From positions 3,224,001 through 3,288,000 of the forward strand of contig NZ_CP019038.1 of the NCBI RefSeq assembly GCF_001941825.1: a stretch of DNA of 64,000 bases. The letters run 5' to 3'. The stretch's first letter is position 1, and every line of letters starts with the position of its first letter. Under the pieces are notes generated by a model that saw only the letters and a list, made by a program, of their open reading frames with translations, did not search any database and had not been told where the DNA came from. This document shows, piece after piece, positions 34,956 through 45,845 of this stretch. The position numbers and the translations under genes are program-made. The stretch is from Massilia putida. GTDB taxonomy: Bacteria > Pseudomonadota > Gammaproteobacteria > Burkholderiales > Burkholderiaceae_D.

Positions 34956-36329
34956 TCAATGTGCGTGCAGTGTACGCGCTGCGGCCTTGTAGCGCTGCGC
35001 GATCGCATCCTGCGCCTTGTGGCGGCCGCCCTGCACCACCCAATGACCGCCGGCCAGCACGTCGCGCACGAGATTGTCGTTGCCGCTGAACAGGAAGCGG
35101 CCGAGCACTTCGTGCGGCGGCACGCCGTCCAGGTTCGGGTGCGCGCTGTCCAGCACGAGCAGGTCGGCGCGGCGGCCCGGGGTCAGCACGCCGAGACGGC
35201 GCCCGGCCGCCTGCGCGCCGCCCAGCAGCGCCTGGCGCCACAGGAAGCCGGCGACGTCGCGCTCGTCGCCGTGCACGGCGATGTTCCGGCGCTGGAGCGC
35301 GAGGCGCTGGCCGTATTCCAGCCAGCGCAATTCTTCGACCGGGCTCTGCGACACGTGGCTGTCGCTGCCGATGCCGAAGCGCCCGCCCGCCGCGATGTAC
35401 GGCGCCAGCGGGAACAGGCCGTCGCCCAGGTTCGCTTCCGTCGTCGGACACAGGCCCGCGACGGCGCCGCTGGCCGCGAGCCGGTCGCGCTCGCCGTCCG
35501 ACAAATGCGTCGCATGCACGAGGCACCAGCGCGCGTCGACGCCGACTTGCTGCATCAGGTAATCCACGGGACGCATGCCGGTCGCCTCGACACACTGCGC
35601 CACTTCGAGCTGCTGCTCGGCGATGTGGATGTGCAGCGGCCGCCCGGCCGGCAGCGCCTGCGCCAGCTCGCGCAGCTGGGCGGCCGACACGGCGCGCAGC
35701 GAATGGGGCGCCGCGCCCACTTCCAGCTGGGGACCGCGCAGCGGTTCGAGCGCTTCGACGATGCGCAGCACCTGCGCCGGATCGGTGCGGAAGCGTTCCT
35801 GGTCCTGACGCAAGGGCGTGTCGTTGAAGCCCGCGTAGGCATACATCACGGGCAGCAGGGTCACGCCGATGCCCGATTCGTGCGCGGCCTGGGCGATGCG
35901 CTGCGCCGTCTCGGCCGGCTGGCCGTAGACGTGGCCGCCCGGTGCCCGCTGCACGTAATGAAATTCGCAGACGGCCGTGTAGCCGTGGCGCAGGCATTCC
36001 GCGTACAGCTGCGCGGCGACGGCCTCCATCTGCTCGGGCGTGATGCGGTTGGCGACGCGGTACATCAGGTCGCGCCACGTCCAGAAGCTGTCGGGGCTGC
36101 GGTCAGGTCCACTTTCCGCGCGCTCCGTCAGTCCGCCGATCACGCGCTGGAACGCATGCGAATGCAGGTTGATCATGCCCGGCAGGACGTAGTCCACGCG
36201 CGCCACGCCGAGCGGCGGCGAGGCGTCCGGTGCGGCCTTCGTCAGGTCGCCGCGCACGTCCCATTCGAGCAGCACGTCCCGCTGCCAGCCCTCGGCCAGC
36301 AGCGCGTGGCGCGCGAACAGGGCGTTCAC
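34956..36329 (-). CDS. hutF: Formimidoylglutamate deiminase
   Basis: A 457-aa amidohydrolase converting N-formimino-L-glutamate to N-formyl-L-glutamate plus ammonia, the entry to the five-step (HutF/HutG) histidine pathway. Metal-binding MINLHSHAFQR, then HIHIAEQQLEV, CLVHATHLSD and GIGSDSHVSQSP are present. The start is a GTG at 36329 that overlaps the hutG stop as GTGA, so translation is coupled. The length agrees with the family. Confidence 0.96.
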   Translation of the reverse strand: MNALFARHALLAEGWQRDVLLEWDVRGDLTKAAPDASPPLGVARVDYVLPGMINLHSHAFQRVIGGLTERAESGPDRSPDSFWTWRDLMYRVANRITPEQMEAVAAQLYAECLRHGYTAVCEFHYVQRAPGGHVYGQPAETAQRIAQAAHESGIGVTLLPVMYAYAGFNDTPLRQDQERFRTDPAQVLRIVEALEPLRGPQLEVGAAPHSLRAVSAAQLRELAQALPAGRPLHIHIAEQQLEVAQCVEATGMRPVDYLMQQVGVDARWCLVHATHLSDGERDRLAASGAVAGLCPTTEANLGDGLFPLAPYIAAGGRFGIGSDSHVSQSPVEELRWLEYGQRLALQRRNIAVHGDERDVAGFLWRQALLGGAQAAGRRLGVLTPGRRADLLVLDSAHPNLDGVPPHEVLGRFLFSGNDNLVRDVLAGGHWVVQGGRHKAQDAIAQRYKAAARTLHAH

Positions 36330-37126
36330 GCGTGGCCTCCCGCGCGCGCCCAGGCGATCGCATGCTCCAGCAATTCGCGCAACAGCGGCTGCACCTTGCC
36401 GGCGACGTCGGGCTGGTAATCGAAAGTGGGCGCTTCGTTCATGTACAGACTCTGGCACATCTCGAGCTGGATCGCGTGCACGCCGGCCGCCGGATTGCCG
36501 TAGAAGCGCGTGATGTGGCCGCCCTTGAAGCGGCCGTTGAAGACGAAGGAAAAGCGGTCCTGGGATTCCGCCACGCGCATCATCTCGCCCTGCAGCTGCA
36601 GCGAGCACGACCGGCCGTCGGCCGTGCCGAAGTTCAGGTCGGGCAGGCGGCCGTCGAAGAAGCGCGGGACGACGGACGCGATCGAATGCGCATCCCACAG
36701 CACCACCTGGCCGTGCAGCGCGAGCAGGCGATCGAGTTCCGCGCGCAGCTGCCGGTGGTAAGGCCGCCAGTACAAGTCGAGGCGCCGTTCGATCTCGTCG
36801 GCATCCGGCTCGCGGCCGTCCTGGTACAGGCGCTCGCGCGCGAACGTGTCGACGGGGCACAGGCGCGTCGTGTCCTGGCCCGGGTACAGATTCGTGTCCT
36901 CGGGCGGGCGGTTCAGGTCGATGACGTAGCGCGACCAGCGGGCCGACAGGGTCGAGGCGCCGATGCCGTCCGCGAACGCGTACAGGTCGGGCAGGTGCCA
37001 GTCCGTGTCGGCCCGGACCAGCGCGCACGGCGCCATGGTCGCCGCGATGTCGTCGGGAATGTCGGTGCCGGCGTGCGGCATCGACAGCAGCAGCGGCACC
37101 GAACCTGGCTTGAACCTGAAATCCAT
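36326..37126 (-). CDS. hutG: N-formylglutamate deformylase
   Basis: A 266-aa enzyme of the N-formylglutamate amidohydrolase family, releasing formate and glutamate in the last step of the pathway. Visible features are LLLSMPHAGTDIPDDI, SRYVIDLNRPPEDTNLYPG, LWDAHSIASVVPRFFDG with likely metal ligands, and AIQLEMCQSLYM. It starts about 30 bp after hutH and ends within hutF by a 4-nt overlap. Confidence 0.96.
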   Translation of the reverse strand: MDFRFKPGSVPLLLSMPHAGTDIPDDIAATMAPCALVRADTDWHLPDLYAFADGIGASTLSARWSRYVIDLNRPPEDTNLYPGQDTTRLCPVDTFARERLYQDGREPDADEIERRLDLYWRPYHRQLRAELDRLLALHGQVVLWDAHSIASVVPRFFDGRLPDLNFGTADGRSCSLQLQGEMMRVAESQDRFSFVFNGRFKGGHITRFYGNPAAGVHAIQLEMCQSLYMNEAPTFDYQPDVAGKVQPLLRELLEHAIAWARAGGHA

Positions 37127-37155
37127 CGTGACTCCTGCTTAGTGATTTCGTTCTA

Positions 37156-38697
37156 TCAGTGCAGCGCGGCGAACAAGTCCTTGCACGCGGCCGACAATTC
37201 GCCTTCCATCACCATCCGGCGCGCCGCCTCGATGTCCGGCGCGAAGAACCGGTCTTCGTCGAACGCCGGCACGTGTTCGCGCAATTTTGCATGAACGTGT
37301 TCCAGGTGGCTGGAGCTCGTCAGCGGGCGGTGGAATTCGATCCCCTGGGCCGCCGCCAGCAGCTCGATGCCGACGATGACACCCGTATTGTGCGCCATCT
37401 GGCCGAGACGGCGCGCCGCGAATGTCGCCATGCTGACATGGTCTTCCTGGTTCGCGGACGTCGGCAGGCTGTCGACGCTGGCCGGATGCGCCAGCGACTT
37501 GTTTTCCGACGCCAGCGCGGCCGCCGTCACGTGCGCGATCATGAAGCCGGAGTTGACGCCCGGCTCACGCACGAGGAACGGCGGCAGGCCGGACAAGGTG
37601 GAATCGATCAGCAGCGCGATGCGGCGCTCGGCCAGCGCGCCGATCTCGGCGATGGCCAGCGCCAGCGTGTCGGCCGCGAAGGCGACTGGTTCCGCATGGA
37701 AATTGCCGCCAGAAATCACTTCGCCCGAGTCCGGGAACACGAGCGGATTATCGGTCACCGCGTTCGACTCGATCAACAGCGTGCGGCCGGCCTGGGCGAT
37801 CAGGTCCATCACGGCGCCCATGACCTGCGGCTGGCAGCGCAGGCTGTACGGGTCCTGCACGCGCTCGTCGCCGACGAGGTGAGACGCGCGGATCGCGCTG
37901 CCCGCCACCAGCTGGCGATAAATCTTCGCCGCCGCGATCTGGCCCGGCTGGCCGCGCACTTCGTGCACGCGCGGGTCGAACGGCGCGTCGCTGCCGCGCG
38001 CGGCGTCCAGCGACAGGCTGCCCGCCACCATCGCCGCCTCCAGCAGGCGCTCGGCCAGGAACAGGCCATGCAGCGCCAGCGCCGTCGACACCTGCGTGCC
38101 GTTGATGAGGGCGAGGCCTTCCTTCGCCGCCAGCACGACCGGTTCGATGCCGGCCGCCGCCAGCGCGGTGCGCGCGTCCATGATCTCGCCGCGCATGCGC
38201 ACCTGGCCGACGCCCAGCATCGCGAGCGTCATGTGCGCCAGCGGCGCGAGGTCGCCGGACGCGCCCACCGAGCCCTGGCACGGGATCGCGGGCATGATGC
38301 CGGCGTTGTACAGCGCGATCAGGGTGTCGACGATCAGCGGCCGCACCCCGGAATAGCCGCGCGCCAGGCTGCCGATCTTGGTGAGCAGGATCAGGCGCAC
38401 GACGTGGTCCGGCAGGTATTCGCCGGTGCCGACGGCGTGGGACAGGATCAGGTTCTGCTGCAGCTGTTCGAGCTGGGCCTGCGGAATGTGGCGCTTGGCC
38501 AGGATGCCGAAGCCCGTGTTGATGCCGTAGGCCGGATCGCCCTTGGCGACGATGCCCTGCACCGTCGCGGCCGACTTTTCGATGGCGGCGTAGGCTTCCG
38601 GCGCCAGGGTCAATGCGCCGGGGGCGCTCCAGACCGCGCGCAGGTCGTTCAGGGACAATGCGCCCGGTTGCAGGATGAGGTGATGTGCTTGAGTCAT
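37156..38697 (-). CDS. hutH: Histidine ammonia-lyase
   Basis: A 513-aa lyase converting L-histidine to urocanate and ammonia. The self-formed MIO cofactor motif Ala-Ser-Gly is in [15 protein letters not shown] (about residue 144). Other family blocks are [31 protein letters not shown] and [11 protein letters not shown]. It starts 24 bp downstream of hutU. Confidence 0.98.
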   Translation of the reverse strand: MTQAHHLILQPGALSLNDLRAVWSAPGALTLAPEAYAAIEKSAATVQGIVAKGDPAYGINTGFGILAKRHIPQAQLEQLQQNLILSHAVGTGEYLPDHVVRLILLTKIGSLARGYSGVRPLIVDTLIALYNAGIMPAIPCQGSVGASGDLAPLAHMTLAMLGVGQVRMRGEIMDARTALAAAGIEPVVLAAKEGLALINGTQVSTALALHGLFLAERLLEAAMVAGSLSLDAARGSDAPFDPRVHEVRGQPGQIAAAKIYRQLVAGSAIRASHLVGDERVQDPYSLRCQPQVMGAVMDLIAQAGRTLLIESNAVTDNPLVFPDSGEVISGGNFHAEPVAFAADTLALAIAEIGALAERRIALLIDSTLSGLPPFLVREPGVNSGFMIAHVTAAALASENKSLAHPASVDSLPTSANQEDHVSMATFAARRLGQMAHNTGVIVGIELLAAAQGIEFHRPLTSSSHLEHVHAKLREHVPAFDEDRFFAPDIEAARRMVMEGELSAACKDLFAALH

Positions 38698-38721
38698 GGT
38701 GTCGTGGTGTCGCTAGCAGTC

Positions 38722-40428
<1,707 letters not shown>

Positions 40429-40481
40429 GACAGACTCCTCGATAAGGATGCGCGGGACGCACAGGCGCCCGCATTCCTGAA

Positions 40482-40510
40482 AGTCTAAGTTGTCTATACA
40501 ACTACGTCAA
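40482..40510 (-). promoter_or_regulatory. hut operon promoter with probable HutC operator in its spacer
   Basis: On the minus strand a -35 TTGACG (40510-40505) and -10 TAGACT (40487-40482) are separated by exactly 17 bp. The spacer contains the perfect inverted repeat AGTTGT-atag-ACAACT (40488-40503). This TTGTATAGACAA-like sequence resembles the described Pseudomonas HutC operator. A repressor bound here would occlude RNA polymerase, with urocanate as the likely inducer (known for HutC). I saw no second copy of the palindrome in the window. Confidence 0.85.
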
Positions 40511-41172
40511 GGGCGATAACTCAGATTCGGACGGTAGCGCAGCAATTCATTGTCCACCCGGTCGACGAGGCCGGACAGTGGATATGGCGTCCCCAGCGTG
40601 GCGGCCGCGCCGAACGTCGGCACGGCGCGCATCAGCACGTATTGCGGCACCTCGCCGCCGGCCTGCAGCCGGTACCACGTCTGGCGCGCCGCCGTGCCGC
40701 GCTCGCGCGCCACCGCCTGCTCGAACGCGGCTTCCTGGCCGGGACGGATGTGGTACGTCGTCATGGAGAGAAAAGGCGACGCGTCCGGCAGCGGCTCGCC
40801 CGTGCTCATCGCATCGACCCGCTGGTAGATGCCGTGGCTGACGAAGTCCGCGTACGGCGCCACGTTCACGTTGTTGTCGGCGGCGTCGGCCGCGGGCTGC
40901 ACGGCCGCGTCGAAGTCGGCGGCCGCGTGGCCGAACGTGCCGTCCATGAACAAGTTGATGCGGTTGCCCAGCACGAAGGTCCAGCCATACCACGTCCACG
41001 TGTCCTTCGCGCCCCGGTGCCATTGCAGGTGCCGCTCGTAGCCTTTTTCGAACGCGTCGGCCTGGCCGGGCTTGGGCACGATGACGACCATGCGGGCGTA
41101 GGACGGGCTGCCCTGCTGGGCGAACGCCGGGGACAGGGCGGCGAGAGCGAGAGCGGCGACGATGCCTTTCAA
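40507..41172 (-). CDS. Secreted protein of unknown function, partner of an amidohydrolase
   Basis: A 221-aa protein with a signal peptide (KGIVAALALAALSPAFA), followed by two related halves each resembling ferredoxin-like dimeric alpha/beta-barrel repeats (ARMVVIVPKPGQADAFEKGY and MTTYHIRPGQEAAFEQAV). No catalytic motif is recognised. The start was set at the TTG at 41172 because GGGAGG lies seven bases upstream; an in-frame ATG nine codons earlier (41199) overlaps the amidohydrolase stop as ATGA and is the alternative. It is in an operon with that gene. Confidence 0.75.
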   Translation of the reverse strand: MKGIVAALALAALSPAFAQQGSPSYARMVVIVPKPGQADAFEKGYERHLQWHRGAKDTWTWYGWTFVLGNRINLFMDGTFGHAAADFDAAVQPAADAADNNVNVAPYADFVSHGIYQRVDAMSTGEPLPDASPFLSMTTYHIRPGQEAAFEQAVARERGTAARQTWYRLQAGGEVPQYVLMRAVPTFGAAATLGTPYPLSGLVDRVDNELLRYRPNLSYRP

Positions 41173-41195
41173 TGCATTTCCTCCCAATGTCGATG

Positions 41196-42866
41196 TCATG
41201 GCTTGCGGTAGACCTGGCGGCCGCCCACCCACGTTTCCAGCACGCCGATCTGGTGGATGTCGTACGGCGACATCTTGAACATGTCGCGGTCGATCACGAT
41301 GAAATCCGCGTACTTGCCCGCTTCGAGCGAGCCTAGCGTGTTTTCCTGATGGCCGGCGTACGCCGCGTCCAGCGTGAAGCAGCGGAACGCCTCCTTCAAG
41401 GACATCTCCTGCTCGGGATACCAGCCGGCGATCGGGTTGCCGGCCGCGTCCTGGCGCGTGACGGCCGCGTGGATGCCGAAGAACGGATTCGGCGCCTCGA
41501 CCGGAAAATCGGAGCCGCACGCGATGCGCGAGCCCTGCGCCAGGAACGTCCGCCACGCGTACGCGCCCTTGATGCGCTCGGGGCCGATACGCTGCTCGGC
41601 CATGTTCTTGTCGGACGTCGCATGCGTCGGCTGCATCGACGGGATGATGCCGATGCTTTTGAATCGCGGGATGTCGGCCAGGGTCACGACCTGGGCGTGT
41701 TCGATGCGGTGGCGCAGCGCTTGTGCGTGATTGGCCGGGATCTCTTTCGCGAACGTGTCGAGGATCTGGCGGTTGCCGGCATCGCCGATCGCGTGCACGT
41801 TGACCTGGTAGCCCTTCTTCATGGCCTTGGCGATCATCGCGTCGATTTCCCCGTTCGAGTGGAACAGCAGGCCGTGCGAATGCGGGTCGTCCGTGTACGG
41901 CGCCAGCAGCGCGGCACCGCGGCTGCCCAGCGCGCCGTCGGCATACAGCTTCACGGCGCGCAGCGCGTACATGTCGTGGCCGTAGGCGTTCAGCGGGCCG
42001 CTTTTCGACAGCTGGTCGAAGTCCGCCCCGGTGCCCCCGATCATCGCGTAGATGCGCGCCGTCAGCTTGCCGTGGTCGGCGTAGTCGCGGTACAGCCGGT
42101 CCTGGCCGACGCCAATGCCCGCGTCGTGCGCGCTCGTGAGGCCGACGCTGGCCATCCTGGCCAAGGCGCGGTCGAGCATCGTGCGGGCTTCCTGCTCCGT
42201 CGGTTGCGGCAGCACCTCCTGGATCATGGCCTGCGCGGCGTCGACCAGCACGCCCGTCGCGTGACCGGCGGCGTCGCGCACGATCTTGCCGCCCACCGGA
42301 TCGGGCGTCTTGTCCGTGATGCCGGCCAGCGCCAGCGCGCGGCCGTTGGCCCAGCCGGCGTGGCCGTCGACGCGCTCCAGCCAGACGGGGCGATCGGCCA
42401 CGACGCCATCGAGTTCCTGCGCCGTCGGGAAGCGGCCCAGCTTCCAGTTTTCCTGGTTCCACCCGCGCCCGCGCACCCACGCGCGCTCGCCGTTGGCGCG
42501 CGCATAGTCGCCGATGGCGGCCAGCGCCTGCGGCAGCGACGTCGTGGCCGACAAGTCGAGCTGCGTCAGCATTTCGCCCAGGCCGAACACGTGGCCGTGC
42601 GCATCGATCAGGCCCGGCAGCACGGTGCGGCCGGCCATGTCGACGTGCTTCGCCTGCGGCGCCTTCGCCGCCACGTCCGCGGCGGTGCCGACGGCGAGGA
42701 TGCGGCCGGCGTCGTCGAACGCGAGCGACGCGAACTGGACGACGTCGCCCTTCGCGTTCAGCGTGTAGCCGTTGGCATTGTCGATGACGGTGGTGGCGTG
42801 GGCCGTGGCGGCGGTGAGGGCCAGGGCGATCAGGGTGTGCCTTGTGTGCTTGTGGCGCAGGCGCAT
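41196..42866 (-). CDS. Secreted YtcJ-like amidohydrolase
   Basis: A 556-aa metal-dependent hydrolase of the amidohydrolase_3 (YtcJ/LAF3) family, with an N-terminal signal peptide (HTLIALALTAATAHA). The metal-binding HxH is in GLIDAHGHVFGLG; QVNVHAIGDAGNRQ and the catalytic Asp in CGSDFPVEAPNP are also visible. Family members act on N-substituted formamides or unknown amides; no substrate can be assigned. It is followed by a small secreted protein in the same unit. Confidence 0.9.
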   Translation of the reverse strand: MRLRHKHTRHTLIALALTAATAHATTVIDNANGYTLNAKGDVVQFASLAFDDAGRILAVGTAADVAAKAPQAKHVDMAGRTVLPGLIDAHGHVFGLGEMLTQLDLSATTSLPQALAAIGDYARANGERAWVRGRGWNQENWKLGRFPTAQELDGVVADRPVWLERVDGHAGWANGRALALAGITDKTPDPVGGKIVRDAAGHATGVLVDAAQAMIQEVLPQPTEQEARTMLDRALARMASVGLTSAHDAGIGVGQDRLYRDYADHGKLTARIYAMIGGTGADFDQLSKSGPLNAYGHDMYALRAVKLYADGALGSRGAALLAPYTDDPHSHGLLFHSNGEIDAMIAKAMKKGYQVNVHAIGDAGNRQILDTFAKEIPANHAQALRHRIEHAQVVTLADIPRFKSIGIIPSMQPTHATSDKNMAEQRIGPERIKGAYAWRTFLAQGSRIACGSDFPVEAPNPFFGIHAAVTRQDAAGNPIAGWYPEQEMSLKEAFRCFTLDAAYAGHQENTLGSLEAGKYADFIVIDRDMFKMSPYDIHQIGVLETWVGGRQVYRKP

Positions 42867-42900
42867 CGGGGTCTCCGTTCTCGTTGTGGTTGAACCGCGG

Positions 42901-43015
42901 TACGGTTCAATAGCAAGAAACAGAGTGTATCGAAATTTATATTGTGGTCAATCGCCGGGCCACGGTTCGATCGCAAGAACCGGAGGGTGCGACGCTTTGT
43001 ACGGTGGTCCAATCG
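42901..43015. repeat. Two imperfect tandem copies of a ~55-bp unit (60-bp period)
   Basis: 42901-42954 and 42961-43015 align along their length: ACGGTTCAATAGCAAGAA against ACGGTTCGATCGCAAGAA, and TGTGGTCAATCG against GGTGGTCCAATCG. They lie between the divergent amidohydrolase and GST genes, where the promoters and operators must be. The repeat may be a duplicated regulatory site or a decayed mobile sequence. Confidence 0.7.
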
Positions 43016-43039
43016 TGGTCCGACGATTGGAGATGAACG

Positions 43040-43678
43040 ATGATCACCCTGTACGATTACCTGCCCTCGCAGAATGCCTGGAAAGTCCGCCTGCTGCTGA
43101 ACCACCTCGACCTGCCCTACCGCACGGAGATCGTGCGCATCTTCGAAGGCGAAGGCCAGCGTCCCGAATTCCTGGCCGTGAGTCCGACCGGCGCGGTGCC
43201 GGCGCTGCGCCTGTCCGACGGCCGCACGCTGGCCGAGTCGAACGCCATCCTGACGTACCTCGCGCACGGCACGCCGTATCTGCCGGAGGATGCCTTCGGC
43301 CAGGCGAAGGTGCAGTAATGGCTGTCGTTCGAGCAGGACCACGTGGCATCGATCGCCACCTTGCGCCACTGGAGGCTGACGGGCAAGCTGGCGCGGCGCG
43401 CGCCGGCGCTGGTCGACCGCCTGCGCCTCGTCGCGCACAAGGCGCTGGCGATCCTCGACCGCGAACTGGCGCAGCGCCCGTTCATCGCGGGCGCCGCGTA
43501 CACGATCGCCGACATGTCGCTGTTCGCCTACGTGCACCGGTCCGACGAAGCCGGGCTCGCGCTGGAAGACTATCCCGGCATCGTCCGCTGGATAGCCGGC
43601 GTGCGGGCGCAGCCGGGCTTCCTGGGCACGGTATACCCCTACTCGATCGACCCGTTCTCGGGCAACGAACTGCCCTGA
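43040..43678 (+). pseudogene. Glutathione S-transferase gene with in-frame stop
   Basis: The frame encodes a 212-residue GST apart from one TAA at 43316-43318. Before the stop are the thioredoxin-fold N-domain (MITLYDYLPSQNAWKVRLLL, TGAVPALRLSDG, LAESNAILTYLA). After it the same frame continues WLSFEQDHVASIATLRHW and the alpha-helical C-domain with FIAGAAYTIADMSLFAYVH, the N-capping motif of GSTs. A single C-to-T change of a CAA codon explains the stop (GQAKVQ-stop-WLSFEQ). A GGAGATGA ribosome site precedes the ATG. A functional product would require readthrough, so the gene is probably inactivated recently. Confidence 0.88.
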
Positions 43679-43688
43679 CGGCGCGCGT

Positions 43689-44189
43689 TCACTCGAACTG
43701 GATGCGCGTGATGTAGTACGGCGGGTAGGCGTTGCCCTGGCCCTGCCAGAGGATGGCGTCGATGGTCTTGCCGGCCGCGTCGATGTCCTTGAGCGGCACC
43801 TCGACGACGGCCCACGTCTTCGCCTTGGGCTGGATGACGTAGTCTGCCTCGATCGCTTTGCCGTCGGCCATGGCCTTGACCATCAGGGTCTGGCCGCCGT
43901 CCCTGCCGCCGTTGATGACGAAGGTCAGCTTGCTGTACCCCTCGGTGGAAAACGGATCGTGGTGCAACGCGAGGGCGCTCCACGGATCGCCTTCGACGCG
44001 GATCGGCTTGCCGTTGCCGATCGGGACGGCCAACTGCGTCTTGGCCCAGCTCCAGTTCTGGAAGCCGTTCTTCAATTCGTCTTCGTAGACGACGAGGGGT
44101 TGCGGCAGGTTCCCGGCCCGGGCCAGGCCCCCGCCGGCCAGGCCGGCCGCACCAAGGGCGGCCAGGAACAGGCGGCGCGATACGCTCAT
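43689..44189 (-). CDS. Secreted carbohydrate-binding-like protein
   Basis: A 166-aa protein with a twin-arginine-like signal (SRRLFLAALGAAGLAG) and one beta-sandwich domain of the type found at the C-terminus of some glycosidases: VVYEDELKNGFQNWSWAKTQ, then LALHHDPFSTEGYSKLTFV, FVINGGRDGGQTLMVKAM and the final YYITRIQFE. Galactose-binding-like or CBM function is inferred from these patterns. No enzyme domain is attached. It converges on the GST pseudogene. Confidence 0.72.
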   Translation of the reverse strand: MSVSRRLFLAALGAAGLAGGGLARAGNLPQPLVVYEDELKNGFQNWSWAKTQLAVPIGNGKPIRVEGDPWSALALHHDPFSTEGYSKLTFVINGGRDGGQTLMVKAMADGKAIEADYVIQPKAKTWAVVEVPLKDIDAAGKTIDAILWQGQGNAYPPYYITRIQFE

Positions 44190-44317
44190 GGTTGTCTCCG
44201 TTGGATTATCGTTGTCATGCCTGCTTGACGCAGGTAGGTCGATGTTACGACTGAAACATATGCATATCCAAAGCCCGGTAAAAATTCTTTGCCACTTGGC
44301 GGATTTCGTAAACCAAA

Positions 44318-45135
44318 ACCGGGGTCAGAGCCCGATTTTTGGAAAGTTCCGCATGCAAATGGTCCAGATACACCTGCACAGTTGATCTTGCTCGCCGCCG
44401 GTCGGACGACGATTCTGTATCGTCTCGTTTTTCGTCGCTTTCCGCTTTCCGCTTTCGCCATGCCACGTCCGCGCCGCCTTGTCCTGCCGTCGGTACCACT
44501 CCATGTCATCCAGCGAGGAAACAATCGGCTTCCGTGCTTCACCTGCCGGAGCGACTATCTGGTCTATCTCGACATGCTGCGTGAATGCGCATACGACTGC
44601 GGTTGTACTCTGCATGCCTACGCACTGATGACCAACCACGCGCATTTACTCTTTTCGCCAGATGATGAGCATGGCGCCAGTGTACTGATGCGGCGCTTGG
44701 GCCAACGTTACGTGCAATACTTCAACCGTCGCCATACGCGTACGGGCACCTTGTGGGAAGGCCGCTTTCGTTCTTGCCTGGTGCTTGACGAGCAATATTT
44801 TCTGGCATGCCAGCGCTACATCGAGCTCAATCCTGTCCGTGCGCGGATGGTGGACAAGCCGGAACACTATCCTTGGTCCAGTTACCGAATAAATGCCCTT
44901 GGACAGGAGAGTCCGCTGGTCAAACCGCATCTCGCTTATTTGCGCCTGCATCGTGAAACGATCGCCCGTCAAGCTGCATACAGGCAGCTATGTGAAGAGG
45001 CATTCCCCGAGCAACTCATCGCAGAAATCAGAGATGCCAGCAATGGCCATCGTCCTCTCGGCACCGCAGCACCGAGAGGGACGACGCCAGAAAAAGCGCT
45101 GGAACAATTTCCAAAAATCGGGCTCTGACCCCGGT
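44318..45135 (+). mobile_element. REP-associated tyrosine transposase (RAYT) element with 28-bp perfect inverted ends
   Basis: The 28 bases at 44318-44345 (ACCGGGGTCAGAGCCC...) recur as an exact inverted copy at 45108-45135, enclosing a single transposase gene. The right end overlaps the last codons of the transposase and stops 2 bp before the stop codon of the oxygenase gene. The element sits between the secreted protein gene and the ada operon. Confidence 0.88.
44460..45128 (+). CDS. REP-associated tyrosine transposase
   Basis: A 222-aa Y1-type HUH transposase (TnpA_REP/RAYT). It starts RPRRLVLPSVPLHVIQRGNN, contains the HUH motif in LMTNHAHLLF, the likely catalytic Tyr in LGQRYVQYFNRRH, and TGTLWEGRFRSCLV and RYIELNPVRARMV, all family hallmarks. 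Such proteins process single-stranded REP hairpins. The final residues PKIGL and the stop codon are encoded by the right inverted repeat. The ATG at 44460 was chosen by homology; the frame is open upstream without a good ribosome site. Confidence 0.93.
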   Translation: MPRPRRLVLPSVPLHVIQRGNNRLPCFTCRSDYLVYLDMLRECAYDCGCTLHAYALMTNHAHLLFSPDDEHGASVLMRRLGQRYVQYFNRRHTRTGTLWEGRFRSCLVLDEQYFLACQRYIELNPVRARMVDKPEHYPWSSYRINALGQESPLVKPHLAYLRLHRETIARQAAYRQLCEEAFPEQLIAEIRDASNGHRPLGTAAPRGTTPEKALEQFPKIGL

Positions 45136-45137
45136 GT

Positions 45138-45845
45138 TTAGCTGGCGTCGTGGAAGATGATGCCGAGCGTATGCCGCCGGCCGCTGCGCACCCGGCTGAC
45201 GCCGTGCCGCATGTTGACCCGGTAGACGCCGCGCGTGCCGTTGACGGGGCGCGTGTGCACGGGGAAGACGACGGCGTCGCCCTGCCCCAGCGGCACCACC
45301 TCGGCGCGCGATTGCATGCGCGGTCGCTGTTCCGTCAGGACGAATTCGCCGCCGCTGAAATCCACCCCGGGACGCGCCAGCAGCACGGCCACCTGCAGCG
45401 GGAACACGAAGTCGCCGTACAGGTCCTGGTGCAGGCAGTTGTAGTCGCCCGAACCGTATTGCAGCAGCAGGGGCGTCGGCCGCAGCTGGCCGGCCGCATG
45501 GCAGCGCGCGAGGTAGTCCGCATGCGCGTCCGGATAGCGGTCGGGAAGGCCGAGCGCGGCCTGCCAGCGGTTGGCGATGCGCGCCAGCGGCGGATACAGG
45601 GCCGTGCGCAGGTCCGCAAGACCGGGCGGCAGCGGGTAGGCGTAATAGCGGTACTCGCCCCGCCCGAAACCGTGGCGCTCCATCACGACGCGACTGCGGA
45701 ACAGCGCCTCGTCCGCGTAACCGGCCGCGTATTGCGCGCACTGGCCCGAGTCCAGCAGCGACGGCAGCACGGCGCAGCCGAACGCATCGAGGTCGTCGCC
45801 GACGCGGTCCCAGTCGATGCCCGCCATGCGGTCGACGTCCGTCAT
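45138..45845 (-). CDS. 2OG-Fe(II) oxygenase associated with Ada (Oxygenase-NA family)
   Basis: A 235-aa dioxygenase-type protein. It contains the iron-binding HxD in YNCLHQDLYGDFVFPLQ, a downstream His and 2-oxoglutarate-binding Arg in VRSGRRHTLGIIFHD, and the YRYYAYPLPP segment. It matches the family annotated as an oxygenase for oxidative demethylation of damaged DNA, usually beside ada. Its start overlaps the ada stop as ATGA. The RAYT element is inserted immediately after its stop codon. Confidence 0.86.
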   Translation of the reverse strand: MTDVDRMAGIDWDRVGDDLDAFGCAVLPSLLDSGQCAQYAAGYADEALFRSRVVMERHGFGRGEYRYYAYPLPPGLADLRTALYPPLARIANRWQAALGLPDRYPDAHADYLARCHAAGQLRPTPLLLQYGSGDYNCLHQDLYGDFVFPLQVAVLLARPGVDFSGGEFVLTEQRPRMQSRAEVVPLGQGDAVVFPVHTRPVNGTRGVYRVNMRHGVSRVRSGRRHTLGIIFHDAS

